Shown: positions 52,401-60,196 of the stretch, piece by piece
Position numbering within the stretch: the first letter of the stretch is position 1
How the letters are laid out: the number at the start of each line of letters is the position of its first letter
From: an uncultured Clostridia bacterium
GTDB taxonomy: Bacteria; Bacillota; Clostridia; Christensenellales; UBA1242
Assembly: GCA_934757855.1 (NCBI GenBank)
Contig: CAKVLR010000001.1
Span: 186,001 to 250,000 of the forward strand
Length of the DNA: 64,000 bases
Reading direction: 5' to 3'
Made by a program: the position numbers and the translations under genes
The notes under the pieces: model-generated
Databases searched by the model: none
Told to the model about the DNA's origin: nothing
What the model saw: only the letters and a program-made list of their open reading frames with translations

Positions 52401-54083
52401 CACTGTGTATGAAAGATTAAAATCAAGATTGCAATTATCTTTTGTTGCAACAATAGTCATAGCGTTATACTTGTCTTGTAAGACTTCAACAGTGATAGTT
52501 TTTAGGCAATTCTCGACCAAAAGGGTGCCGTTTTCGTTTAGAGTGTAAAGCGTGTTATTTACCCAAACATTTGCAGAATTCAAAATTATTTCACCGCTAT
52601 GAACGGTTAGATTTAAGTCAAAATATTTGTCCAAAATTACGCTAGATTGATTATTTTGTGCAGTAATTGTGACATTTTTGGCAGTATATCCCTCTTTGCT
52701 TACGGTTACTGTGAAACTATCTAGGCATTGTGTTATTTCTACAATTCCGCGCGTATCGGTCAATAAATCTGTTTGATTTTCACACACAATCACCGCATTT
52801 TCGAGAGGGGCGCCATTTTCAGTTACTGTAATAGTGGCAGTAAAATATTTTTGAGCAAAAATTTGAATATTGCTCATATCATCAATTAAATAATCTTCAA
52901 TTTTATAATCATCGGTGGTAAACAAGAGTTTGTCGCCAAGAATTACATTATTAAACGCAAAATCACCGTTTTCATCGGTAGAAACTGGCTTAATTTCAGC
53001 AATATCAGTCCATTCAAAACCGCCATTTCCATTGCTTAGATAACGCCTCAATGCAACCCTAACGTCTGAAATTTCTTGTTCATCACAAATAATATTTCCA
53101 CCAACATTAAATACGCCATTCGCCGTAATTTGTGAGGTCGTATTATCTACTTTGCAATTTACAAATTTTAAGATTGAGTGTGAATATGAAATAATATTTT
53201 CGCCCCAAAGATTTTGAATACTAAATTCACCCAAATCATTAGAGGTCGCGCGCTTTTCACCATTTACAAGTATATCAACACCACTTACACTAGTAGTTCC
53301 GCTAACTGTTATGCCTGAAAGTGTGTAAAGTTTATAAGCAGTAAACGAAATTTGCTCGTTTTCCATTAGGACTGTGTGACTAGTAGGCTCAAAGTGATAG
53401 CCAGCAAGAATAGGTGTTATAACGCTACCTAATTTTACATTTTGTGAGGTATAAACACCATTTGCGAGCGACATTTCTTCTTCACCAACACGCAAAACTG
53501 GTGTATCGCCCTCACCTAGCCCTATCATCGTAGCGGTTATATTTGTTGTACCAGAAATCACCACACTTGGAGAATCGATAGTGACAATTTTATCTTCAAA
53601 CACAAAGCCATCTTTGGTAGTTTTGATTTGAGTTTGACCTGCAACCTCCACCTCAAAATTGCCCTGTGAATCGGTCGTTACGCTTAAATTTACCAACCCT
53701 TTAACCTCGACCTTTGCGCCAGCGACACCAATCCCATTTGACACAACTCGGCCATTAAGCATATAAGCCTTTTCTGCCTTGATAATTAGATTTGACACTT
53801 CTTTGTAAATTACGACTTTTGAATTTTCAAATACATAGCCGTCAGCCGAAAATTCCAACACCGTAGCGTTCATCAAACCCAAAAAAGAAAACTGCCCTTT
53901 TTCATCAGTTTGCATTTCACCCGCAGAGTCTGAAACAACTGTAACCCCCTCAATAGGAGTATCGTTGTAAACAACTTTTCCGCTAATATTAAAAGTTTTC
54001 ACATCGCCACCAAAACAGCCAGCGAATAAAAACATACTTGCAATTACACAAAATACGCTACATATACTGAATTTTCTCGTCAA
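49455..54083 (-). CDS. Giant lipoprotein with about 17 carboxypeptidase-regulatory-like repeats
   Basis: 1542 residues. The signal peptide ends in the lipobox LFAGC (Cys ~23). The body is a chain of roughly 17 beta-sandwich units of 65-90 residues resembling CarboxypepD_reg/Cna-B folds, with a pattern such as VSGVVKSAGSAVEGVVV, DENGYFEIRGLSG, KAGYKF repeated with strong variation. The last ~230 residues form a distinct C-terminal domain (YWMFEKGYQNLRDSEFGYK onward) with aromatic and Lys-rich motifs that I cannot assign. The start is TTG with GAGG seven bases upstream. It is directly upstream of the MBG protein on the same strand with a 55-base gap, so they may be co-expressed. Likely adhesive or matrix function (inference). 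Confidence 0.9.
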   Translation of the reverse strand: MTRKFSICSVFCVIASMFLFAGCFGGDVKTFNISGKVVYNDTPIEGVTVVSDSAGEMQTDEKGQFSFLGLMNATVLEFSADGYVFENSKVVIYKEVSNLIIKAEKAYMLNGRVVSNGIGVAGAKVEVKGLVNLSVTTDSQGNFEVEVAGQTQIKTTKDGFVFEDKIVTIDSPSVVISGTTNITATMIGLGEGDTPVLRVGEEEMSLANGVYTSQNVKLGSVITPILAGYHFEPTSHTVLMENEQISFTAYKLYTLSGITVSGTTSVSGVDILVNGEKRATSNDLGEFSIQNLWGENIISYSHSILKFVNCKVDNTTSQITANGVFNVGGNIICDEQEISDVRVALRRYLSNGNGGFEWTDIAEIKPVSTDENGDFAFNNVILGDKLLFTTDDYKIEDYLIDDMSNIQIFAQKYFTATITVTENGAPLENAVIVCENQTDLLTDTRGIVEITQCLDSFTVTVSKEGYTAKNVTITAQNNQSSVILDKYFDLNLTVHSGEIILNSANVWVNNTLYTLNENGTLLVENCLKTITVEVLQDKYNAMTIVATKDNCNLDFNLSYTVTGTVRNGDLDVDATVTATNLASEEMTVNTQNGAFSMTLFGDNNITVTASGLDYETKNVTCESNLTFTTSYAISGSVIADNKPVVGAQVILINSAGQQTFDILESNITGEFSFSNLQGEYILQVANTGDVNLQPKSHMVTKGGTYNFDANGYSVKGTVTCGGESLSGVTLRAGDFTATTGADGTYSFALIRGDVTIVASKTGYTFSCATGDTEYNITPDDNGKSFDFTATYLGKGTVMCGNQSVVEALVEIGEKSVTTDENGYFEIRGLSGNNAIAITKTGFTFVCPANVSEYVNLNITATFEVMGTAKTGTNALSGVIISNGNVSAVTNENGEFALAGLAFGDSLTATLKGYKFNTITDLAYGNAVEFSATFNVSGVVKSAGSAVEGVVVIFNDLQETTDSMGRFSFAGLNQFGTMTFTKAGYKFASEMIDGPKDIEVKASFSVKGKITIGNQPLNYVKISCGKLSTFSNSNGEYTLSGLTAKGDLMVEKEGFDFKGDTYFVSATTLDFTATYFVKFSVASGNADMGDAVVTLTNSTMGKVENQSAKNSFIVRGLVGEYTFMVSANNFDAQEVTVNSYKDFNVTLTYKVTLKLNSALENVKVFYSDSLVTDKETSFDGTTAVLSGLVGKGSWRVEKENYRFTPNSGTFSLSKTQEISFEIVYSVEGYVKTENGIGVYGMKMSFGNLSTTTTDENGYYKLTNLVGSGTIKGILEADNCTTIEKRVDGVDKAGTFNISLANNDYAYWMFEKGYQNLRDSEFGYKIEMIKGNVDAGVGGQQNAYGLKMRDKNGIYLMENKNYGGVKFGIDPRVSLTAICYADNNVIKKMIRGGDVTMSGSKVNTNYSSATFSGTTRSAFLTDYGIDVKGMYPYDIKKSTVKNYNSLSLTSTSTGYTTTFSIDTSALGNYTKQMNSLSGQTPSFESVSVTYTFDKKGNLLKTQMAEKYKVSVATINADMEETITTFTEEQANLPENIIDRSNFGN

Positions 54084-54310
54084 AATTTAACCTCTTAAAA
54101 ATTTTCTCTATTTCATTCTACCATATTTATATAAATATGTAAAGTATGTGAAAATAATAAAAAAATTTTGACATTTTATTTTTATTTGTTTAGTGATAAA
54201 AAATTTTTGGCTTAAAATAAGGCTTTTTGTTAATTCTAAATTTAAAAATATAGGCAAAAATTTCGCTACAATTTCGCAAAAATCGTAGTTTTGCTACACA
54301 TTTATCAAAC

Positions 54311-54338
54311 AAAAAAATACCCTAGATTTGGGTATTTT
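54311..54338 (-). terminator. Terminator after the DUF2207 gene
   Basis: AAATACCC pairs with GGGTATTT around a seven-base loop, T-run on the minus strand. Confidence 0.8.
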
Positions 54339-54341
54339 CGC

Positions 54342-56309
54342 TTACCAACTACCGCCTCCGCCACCGCCGAAGCCCCCTCCGCTAAATCCTCCGCCACTAC
54401 CGAACGAGTCACCAAACTGGCTAGCGGTCGTATGCACTGAACTAGCGGTAAAAGTCGTGTTTATTGAATTTAAACTATTACTAAACATTGAGTAAAAAAC
54501 GATTGTAGAGAACATATCGCCACTGTCGGTTACATACCAACTAGGCGCATTTATGTGAATTGGCTCAAATTTTTCGCACCAAATCTTACTTACACCCAAC
54601 ACATAGGCAAACGGCAAAATTTTGTAAAAGACCTCAGGCTCTTTTTCGGCAAGCATAACTATACGGTCTTTTTCTGCAACTTCAATGTAATTTTTTAGTC
54701 CTATGAGTTGTCCTGCCAAAATTGCACCTTTTTTGGTATGAAAACTTTGCAAGCAAATCAAAATTCCACCCACCATAATTAAGATACTAGCCAAAATTTT
54801 TGTGCAGAACGGGTCGCAGTAAAAGTCCCATTGTAAGATATTGATTGCAACCAAAAATACTGTTATCAACGCAAAAGCGATATTCCGCCTAATAGCGAAT
54901 TTTTTGCCTAAATAATATTGGTGTTTTTTGATACTAACAAGCCACAATATAGCCATAGTCACACCAAATAGCAATACAAAACTAATAGCATAAATGTAAG
55001 TTGAGCCTATGCGCATTTGCGTAAAAATCAACGCTAGCGCCATAAAAATTACAGGCAAAATTGCAAAATACCAAAGACTTGTCATTGCTTTTTGATTGAA
55101 ACTTTTGTATTTATGCCCAGCGCGCACGCCATATTTGCAATCGCGTACCGCTTCTCCAAAATTTCCGCCCAAATCATCTAATTGCACTCTTTCGCCAGTA
55201 GCAAAAATTTTGTTAAAAAATTTCTGTTCGTATTTTTTCATCTCATCATCAGCGGGCTTTAAGCGTTCGAGCGTAATCTTCTTGCCTTTTTCCTCAATTT
55301 TGATATAACCTTTACTTGCCCAGTAGATAATGAGTGAAGTTATATCGCGATTTTCCACTGTTGCATCAATCAAATAACCAACCTCTGCCGAATTGATGTC
55401 TTTTGGCTCGCTAAATTCGACTGTTGGCACTATTTTGTATTTTGATTTTGTATAACGGAATGTAATTAGCACAACGATTAAACACAATATGCCTAAAACA
55501 AGCCCCACAATGTCATAAGTAAAACTTCTTCGGTTGTTAAAATACCCTTGCTCCATAACAACACGCACTGTTACAGGTGAAAACGCATCAAGTCCTTCTG
55601 TATTTGAGTATGTCAAAATTGTACCAGTTGTATCAATCGCAGGTTTGAGATTTTTTTGTTCATTGTTTTGATTAAAGTACAACCAAACGCCATATTCTTG
55701 TTGAGTACCTGAGTAAGAATAATAGTCCATAATACTTTTGGGAAAAATCAATTTGAAATTGAAATTTGCAATAGTTGTGTCCCAGCCACTGCCTATGATA
55801 TTGAAATAAAACTGGTCCATATCAGTTAGCCTATCATCACCTAAATCTAACAAATATTCAAAATCATAAATCACTGGTCGATAAGTTTCCACAAAACTAC
55901 TCGCACTCCCCATTTGTAAGCACAAATAGCCGTTGCTCTCGTATGTATCGTACACGCCCGTACCATTTGCGCAAGAGGCCTCAATGTCATAATATTTTAG
56001 TTTATACAACATAGATTTTTCTTGCCCATTATGCATAAATTGCACATTTGATTTTAATGGTAAAGCGCGCACGATACCGTGCCTATCTTCCGTAAAAACG
56101 ACCTCAATTCGCTCTTGGACATTTACAGTGTTATTTTGATTGATATTCATTACTACTTCATAATTTGTGATATAGTAGCCATTGTCTTTTGTAGGCTGAG
56201 AGGTATCAGTACTATCTAGAACTATACACACAATGGCACCAGCAAAAATCATAAAAAATACAATCACAACTGCAAAAATTTGCCAAAATAATTTTTTGTT
56301 TGTCATCAT
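54342..56309 (-). CDS. DUF2207 domain membrane protein, glycine-rich tail
   Basis: 655 residues. A signal/TM helix (~10-30), an outside DUF2207 domain (~40-270, starting ITNYEVVMNINQNNTVNVQE), a membrane helix (~275-295), a cytosolic wing-like stretch (IIYWASKGYIKIEEKGK, ~340), then four or so more helices and a Gly-Ser-rich end (GGGFSGGGFGGGGG). The family is often found with LemA, as here, in many bacteria; its role is unknown. The upstream hairpin between lemA and this gene (56318-56344) may attenuate transcription. GAGGAA precedes an ATGATG pair; the second ATG has better spacing. Confidence 0.9.
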   Translation of the reverse strand: MMTNKKLFWQIFAVVIVFFMIFAGAIVCIVLDSTDTSQPTKDNGYYITNYEVVMNINQNNTVNVQERIEVVFTEDRHGIVRALPLKSNVQFMHNGQEKSMLYKLKYYDIEASCANGTGVYDTYESNGYLCLQMGSASSFVETYRPVIYDFEYLLDLGDDRLTDMDQFYFNIIGSGWDTTIANFNFKLIFPKSIMDYYSYSGTQQEYGVWLYFNQNNEQKNLKPAIDTTGTILTYSNTEGLDAFSPVTVRVVMEQGYFNNRRSFTYDIVGLVLGILCLIVVLITFRYTKSKYKIVPTVEFSEPKDINSAEVGYLIDATVENRDITSLIIYWASKGYIKIEEKGKKITLERLKPADDEMKKYEQKFFNKIFATGERVQLDDLGGNFGEAVRDCKYGVRAGHKYKSFNQKAMTSLWYFAILPVIFMALALIFTQMRIGSTYIYAISFVLLFGVTMAILWLVSIKKHQYYLGKKFAIRRNIAFALITVFLVAINILQWDFYCDPFCTKILASILIMVGGILICLQSFHTKKGAILAGQLIGLKNYIEVAEKDRIVMLAEKEPEVFYKILPFAYVLGVSKIWCEKFEPIHINAPSWYVTDSGDMFSTIVFYSMFSNSLNSINTTFTASSVHTTASQFGDSFGSGGGFSGGGFGGGGGGSW

Positions 56310-56317
56310 TTCCTCTT

Positions 56318-56344
56318 TAAAAAAGCAAGGAAAAAGTCCTTGCC
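56318..56344 (-). terminator. Intercistronic hairpin between lemA and the DUF2207 gene
   Basis: GCAAGG pairs with CCTTGC around a seven-base loop, followed by TTTTTTAA on the minus strand. It may reduce read-through into the DUF2207 gene. Confidence 0.65.
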
Positions 56345-56350
56345 TTTAAT

Positions 56351-56929
56351 TTAAAATTTAACTTGCACATTCTTGCGTTCTTCTTCACTTTCGACTTCGT
56401 AAAGAGGGCGTTTTTCAAAATTGAACCACTTTGCGATAAAATTTGAAGGGAACATTTCACGCTTTGTATTGTAAATTTTTACTACCCCGTTGTAGTACTT
56501 GCGTGATTGTGCGATTTCAGTTTCAAGATTGCTTAGCGTGTTTTGCAAGTCTAAGAAATTTTTGTCTGCTTTTAATTGTGGGTAATTTTCAGCAACTGCA
56601 AACAAAGATTTCAATGTACCAGAAAGTGCATTTTCATTTTTCAACTGCTCGCTTACATCTTTACTTGCCATAGCCATATTTCTAGCCGACACAACAGCAT
56701 CAAGAGTTTCTTTTTCGTGTTTTGCATAGCCTTTGACTGTTTCTACAATGTTTGGTATGAGGTCATAGCGTTTTTTGAGGTAAACATCCATAGTCGAAAA
56801 GCCTTCATCAATATTGTTACGCATACGAACAAAAGCATTGTAAGTCGCAATCACCCAAATGATGAGCGCAACCACAATAAGTAGCACTACGCCACCTATC
56901 ACAATTCCAACGATAGCACCAGTTGTCAT
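56351..56929 (-). CDS. lemA: LemA family protein
   Basis: 192 residues: one N-terminal membrane helix (~5-28) and a long helical bundle in the LemA fold. Signature motifs are YNAFVRMRNNIDEGFSTMDV (split; residues ~31-50), LKKRYDLIPNIVETVKGYA (~52-70) and FNFEKRPLYEVESEEE at the end (typical F-x-rP-ye). ATG 56927-56929 was chosen because AAGGAGA precedes it by five bases; a longer frame upstream has no site. LemA is a conserved single-pass envelope protein of uncertain function, commonly paired with DUF2207 or TPM-domain proteins. Confidence 0.95.
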   Translation of the reverse strand: MTTGAIVGIVIGGVVLLIVVALIIWVIATYNAFVRMRNNIDEGFSTMDVYLKKRYDLIPNIVETVKGYAKHEKETLDAVVSARNMAMASKDVSEQLKNENALSGTLKSLFAVAENYPQLKADKNFLDLQNTLSNLETEIAQSRKYYNGVVKIYNTKREMFPSNFIAKWFNFEKRPLYEVESEEERKNVQVKF

Positions 56930-57055
56930 AGTATTCTCCTTATATTTTATATTCCTTATTATACAACTAATATTATTTTTTAGCAATTAATATGACACAA
57001 TTTTTGACAATATTTATACTTAATACAACTAAAATCCCTATTTTACCATACAAAA

Positions 57056-57090
57056 AGAAAAAGATGTCTAAAATCTTAAACATCTTTTTA
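57056..57090 (-). terminator. Terminator after the coiled-coil membrane protein
   Basis: AAAAAGATGT pairs with ACATCTTTTT around a 12-base loop with T-runs at the edges. Confidence 0.65.
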
Positions 57091-57096
57091 ACTTAA

Positions 57097-60000
57097 CTAT
57101 TTTTTCGCTTGATAATCAGCAATAACTTTTAGAAGTTCGGCAACTGATTTATTGATTTTATTTATCTCAGATTTGCTTGCGCCACGCGCTTTTGCATCTT
57201 CGGCTTGTGTCTTTAATTTCGCAATTAAATCTCTAATCTTTTTGATATTGCGTGTACGCTCGGCTTTAGTTGCGTTTGATGCTTTTTCCATTGTAGCAAG
57301 GGTTTTGTCGATTTGAGCGCGTAATTCTTCTTGTTGTTGTTTTAACCTTGCATTTTCTTCTTCAATTTGTTTTTGGAGAGCAACTAAGTCATCATTTTCA
57401 ACATATTTTTTCTTGTCAGTTTCTTCTTGATTGTCTTTTTTGTCAACTGGCTTTTCTGCCTTTTCTTCCTTATTGTCCGCCTTGTTATCAGCATCAATAA
57501 TTATTTCATCATCTTTTTTGTCAGTAGATTTTTTAGTTTCTTTTGTCTTTGACTTTTCTTCTTCGCCACCTAAATCAATATCAATGGTTGCCTCATCGCT
57601 TTGAGGTTTTTCTACTTTTTCCTCTTGCTTAACCTCTTCCTTTTTATCCTCACTAATCTCATCTGTTAATTTCTTAACCTTAGGTTTTTTGGCTGGTTTG
57701 AGTTCTTGTTCTTGTTTTTTAACAATAGTTTTACTCTCCGCCTCTTGTGGAGTTTCAGTGTCTAATGGAGTTTCGGTTTGAGGTTGCTCTTGCGCATTTT
57801 CCTCAACAACATCGCTAGGTTTGTCCTCTGTCACCTCAAAAGTGATAGGTTCATCAGTTGGCGTTACAGGAGTTTCTAGGTCAACCTTGTTGTCTTGATT
57901 TTCAGTTTCAACCGCAGGCTCTTGACTGGTAGTTTCAGTTTCAGGAGCAACAGTTGTTTCTTCTGCTTGTGCAGAAGTTTCAATATTTGTATCTTGTGCT
58001 GGTTGAGCAGGAATTTCCGTTACTGTTTCTTGTGGAGCGTTTTGAGCATTGTCAAAGTTGTCAACATTCTCAATAGGCGCTTGATAATCAATATTTTCGA
58101 CATTTACACCCTCTTGTTCTTGTGGGTAAAACTCTGTTTGATTATCAAAAGTAGCATTGCCATTGTCAGTATTTTCTGGGTAGAATTGATTGTCGGCGTT
58201 TTGATTGTCGTATTGTTCGTAGCCTTGTTGAGCATCAGCAAATTGAGTATTGTCGTAGGCACCTTGAACTGGTTGATAATTTGCATTTTCATCATAATTT
58301 GTAGCAAATTGCCCGTTATCAAACTCGCCATTTTGCGCGTTTTCTACATTGTTTGTAGCGTTTGCATCTTGGTACTGGTCTTGAGTTTCCGCAAAGTCGC
58401 CATTGTAATTTGCTTCATAATTTTGAGCATTTTCATCAAAGCCTTGTGGTTGTTGCTCAGTATTTTCGTAACTTTGCTCATAGTACTCAGGTGCTTGGTC
58501 GTAACCATTGTAATTTGGTTGTTCAAAAGTATTTGCAGTATCAGTACTTTGCGCATATTCATTGTAATTTGCTTGGTTATCGTTAGCGTGGGTTTGTGTA
58601 TCGTTCATATCAATTTGCAAGCCATTAATAGTGCCTTCTGGGTTGTTTTCTTGCACTTTTATATAGTCTTGACCAAAGTCTTTTTTGGTCTTGCCTTTAC
58701 CTTTTTGCTTGCTAAGTTGCTGGCGAATATTGTCAATTTCAAGATTTCTAGCCTCGATAATTGCATCTTTTTTCTCAATGTCGCGAGTAAATTCCTTAAC
58801 TTTTGCCTTTAACCTTGCAATAGTCATTTCCATTTCGTGAAGGCTTTCTGAATTGTCGCGCGTAATTTTTTCGCTTAACTCGTTATATACCTTAGTTGCA
58901 AAAGTATCATATTCTGATTTCAACGCATCTTCAACGGCTTTTTTGTTTTCTTCAATGTCCTCTTTACGCTTTTGAATTTCCACTTTCAACGCGTTTGCTG
59001 CAACTTTTTCTTTGTCAAGCATAGTTTGCAAATCTTTTTCAAGCAACAATTTTTTGTTCATTTCTGCATCTGACTGACGGCGGTTGTAGTTAATCTCTAC
59101 ACGGTTGGTAGTTTCGCTCATAGCCTTGTCCAAACGCTCCAAGTTTTCCTTGATTGCTTGCAATTTTCTGTTTGCATCGCGCTCAATATCTTCCATATTT
59201 GCATCGGTTTTTTGAAGTTGTTTTTCTAAGTCAGTAATTTCATTTTGCGTGTTAATCTTGTTTATCAAGAATTTCTCACTCTCGCTTACAGCACGCTCAA
59301 TAAGTTGCGCACCATTTACCCCCAAACTAGAAAAGTCGTAAGGGCTGTGATTTACATCTTCACGCTTTGCTTTTTCCAGCAATCGTTGTTCTTCCATAGC
59401 GCGTTTTTCGAGATATTCACGCAAAACAGGGATACCCTTTTCAATTTCTTTCTTAGTAAATAACAATTCGTAATCTACATAGTCAGGCATTGTGTTTGTA
59501 GCCTTGTCGATATTGCGCACAAAGTTTGTAAACATATCATAAAAATCGTGATTGATACTATTGTAACGCAAGTGTAAAATCATACAATAAATGCTACCCA
59601 ATACTCCTACAACAGCAGGAACTATCGAAGCCTGCAACAAAATTGCGCCAACATTCGTGATTTCACCAGCCTTTACAATACTTGCTAACGAAAACAAGAA
59701 ACTTAACACAGCGATAATTACCGTTGCATAACCAATTTGCTTTTGATTCATAAGAATTGCGCTGTTGTATAGCGGGCGTTTTACGCAGTATTCCACAGTC
59801 ATATATCTACTAGGGCTACCCTCACGCTCCAACATAAACAACTGCCAACGGTCACGAATACGCCTAGGTAGTTTCTTCATTTTCTTGTGAAATTCTACGA
59901 GGTTGTCATCGTTAATCTTTGGATTGTTTTTCAAATATTTATTTATACGCTTAATCGTGCGCATTGTGCGGTCCTCATAACACCAAATCAACCTAATACC

Positions 60001-60132
60001 GCTAACTAAGATGAAGAATAGCATTATTCCGCCAAAAATGTATAATAGATAGTCCACGCCTATGTTTTCAAGCATATCTCCCAAAAAGGTTGTAATCCCA
60101 TCTACTATGTTTGCACCCAGCATTTGTAACAT
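57097..60132 (-). CDS. Large membrane protein with coiled coil and QN-rich region, unknown
   Basis: 1011 residues. The first ~210 residues carry three membrane segments (~28-50, ~135-155, ~165-190) separated by a basic loop (MKKLPRRIRDRWQ). Residues ~230-500 are a long charged coiled coil (KREDVNHSPYDF, then Leu/Glu/Lys heptads). Residues ~520-720 are extremely rich in Asn, Gln, Tyr and Asp (YNGYDQAPEYYEQSYEN style), low-complexity and prion-like. Then comes an acidic Glu/Thr/Pro region (~720-870) with Lys-rich blocks and a final coiled coil (~900-1011). I recognise no family. It ends at a terminator and lies 65 bases downstream of addA on the same strand. Possible scaffold or envelope organiser (inference only). 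Confidence 0.85.
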   Translation of the reverse strand: MLQMLGANIVDGITTFLGDMLENIGVDYLLYIFGGIMLFFILVSGIRLIWCYEDRTMRTIKRINKYLKNNPKINDDNLVEFHKKMKKLPRRIRDRWQLFMLEREGSPSRYMTVEYCVKRPLYNSAILMNQKQIGYATVIIAVLSFLFSLASIVKAGEITNVGAILLQASIVPAVVGVLGSIYCMILHLRYNSINHDFYDMFTNFVRNIDKATNTMPDYVDYELLFTKKEIEKGIPVLREYLEKRAMEEQRLLEKAKREDVNHSPYDFSSLGVNGAQLIERAVSESEKFLINKINTQNEITDLEKQLQKTDANMEDIERDANRKLQAIKENLERLDKAMSETTNRVEINYNRRQSDAEMNKKLLLEKDLQTMLDKEKVAANALKVEIQKRKEDIEENKKAVEDALKSEYDTFATKVYNELSEKITRDNSESLHEMEMTIARLKAKVKEFTRDIEKKDAIIEARNLEIDNIRQQLSKQKGKGKTKKDFGQDYIKVQENNPEGTINGLQIDMNDTQTHANDNQANYNEYAQSTDTANTFEQPNYNGYDQAPEYYEQSYENTEQQPQGFDENAQNYEANYNGDFAETQDQYQDANATNNVENAQNGEFDNGQFATNYDENANYQPVQGAYDNTQFADAQQGYEQYDNQNADNQFYPENTDNGNATFDNQTEFYPQEQEGVNVENIDYQAPIENVDNFDNAQNAPQETVTEIPAQPAQDTNIETSAQAEETTVAPETETTSQEPAVETENQDNKVDLETPVTPTDEPITFEVTEDKPSDVVEENAQEQPQTETPLDTETPQEAESKTIVKKQEQELKPAKKPKVKKLTDEISEDKKEEVKQEEKVEKPQSDEATIDIDLGGEEEKSKTKETKKSTDKKDDEIIIDADNKADNKEEKAEKPVDKKDNQEETDKKKYVENDDLVALQKQIEEENARLKQQQEELRAQIDKTLATMEKASNATKAERTRNIKKIRDLIAKLKTQAEDAKARGASKSEINKINKSVAELLKVIADYQAKK

Positions 60133-60196
60133 AATAATCTCCTATTTTTACAAAAATTTGTCTATCTTTGTAATTTAATTATATAAAATAATTACC

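Noticed and set aside
57895..58812. A 305-codon plus-strand frame opposite the QN-rich protein
   Set aside because: It mirrors the low-complexity Asn/Gln codons of the real gene on the other strand; the product is an implausible run of Ile/Val/Leu/Cys and there is no ribosome site.
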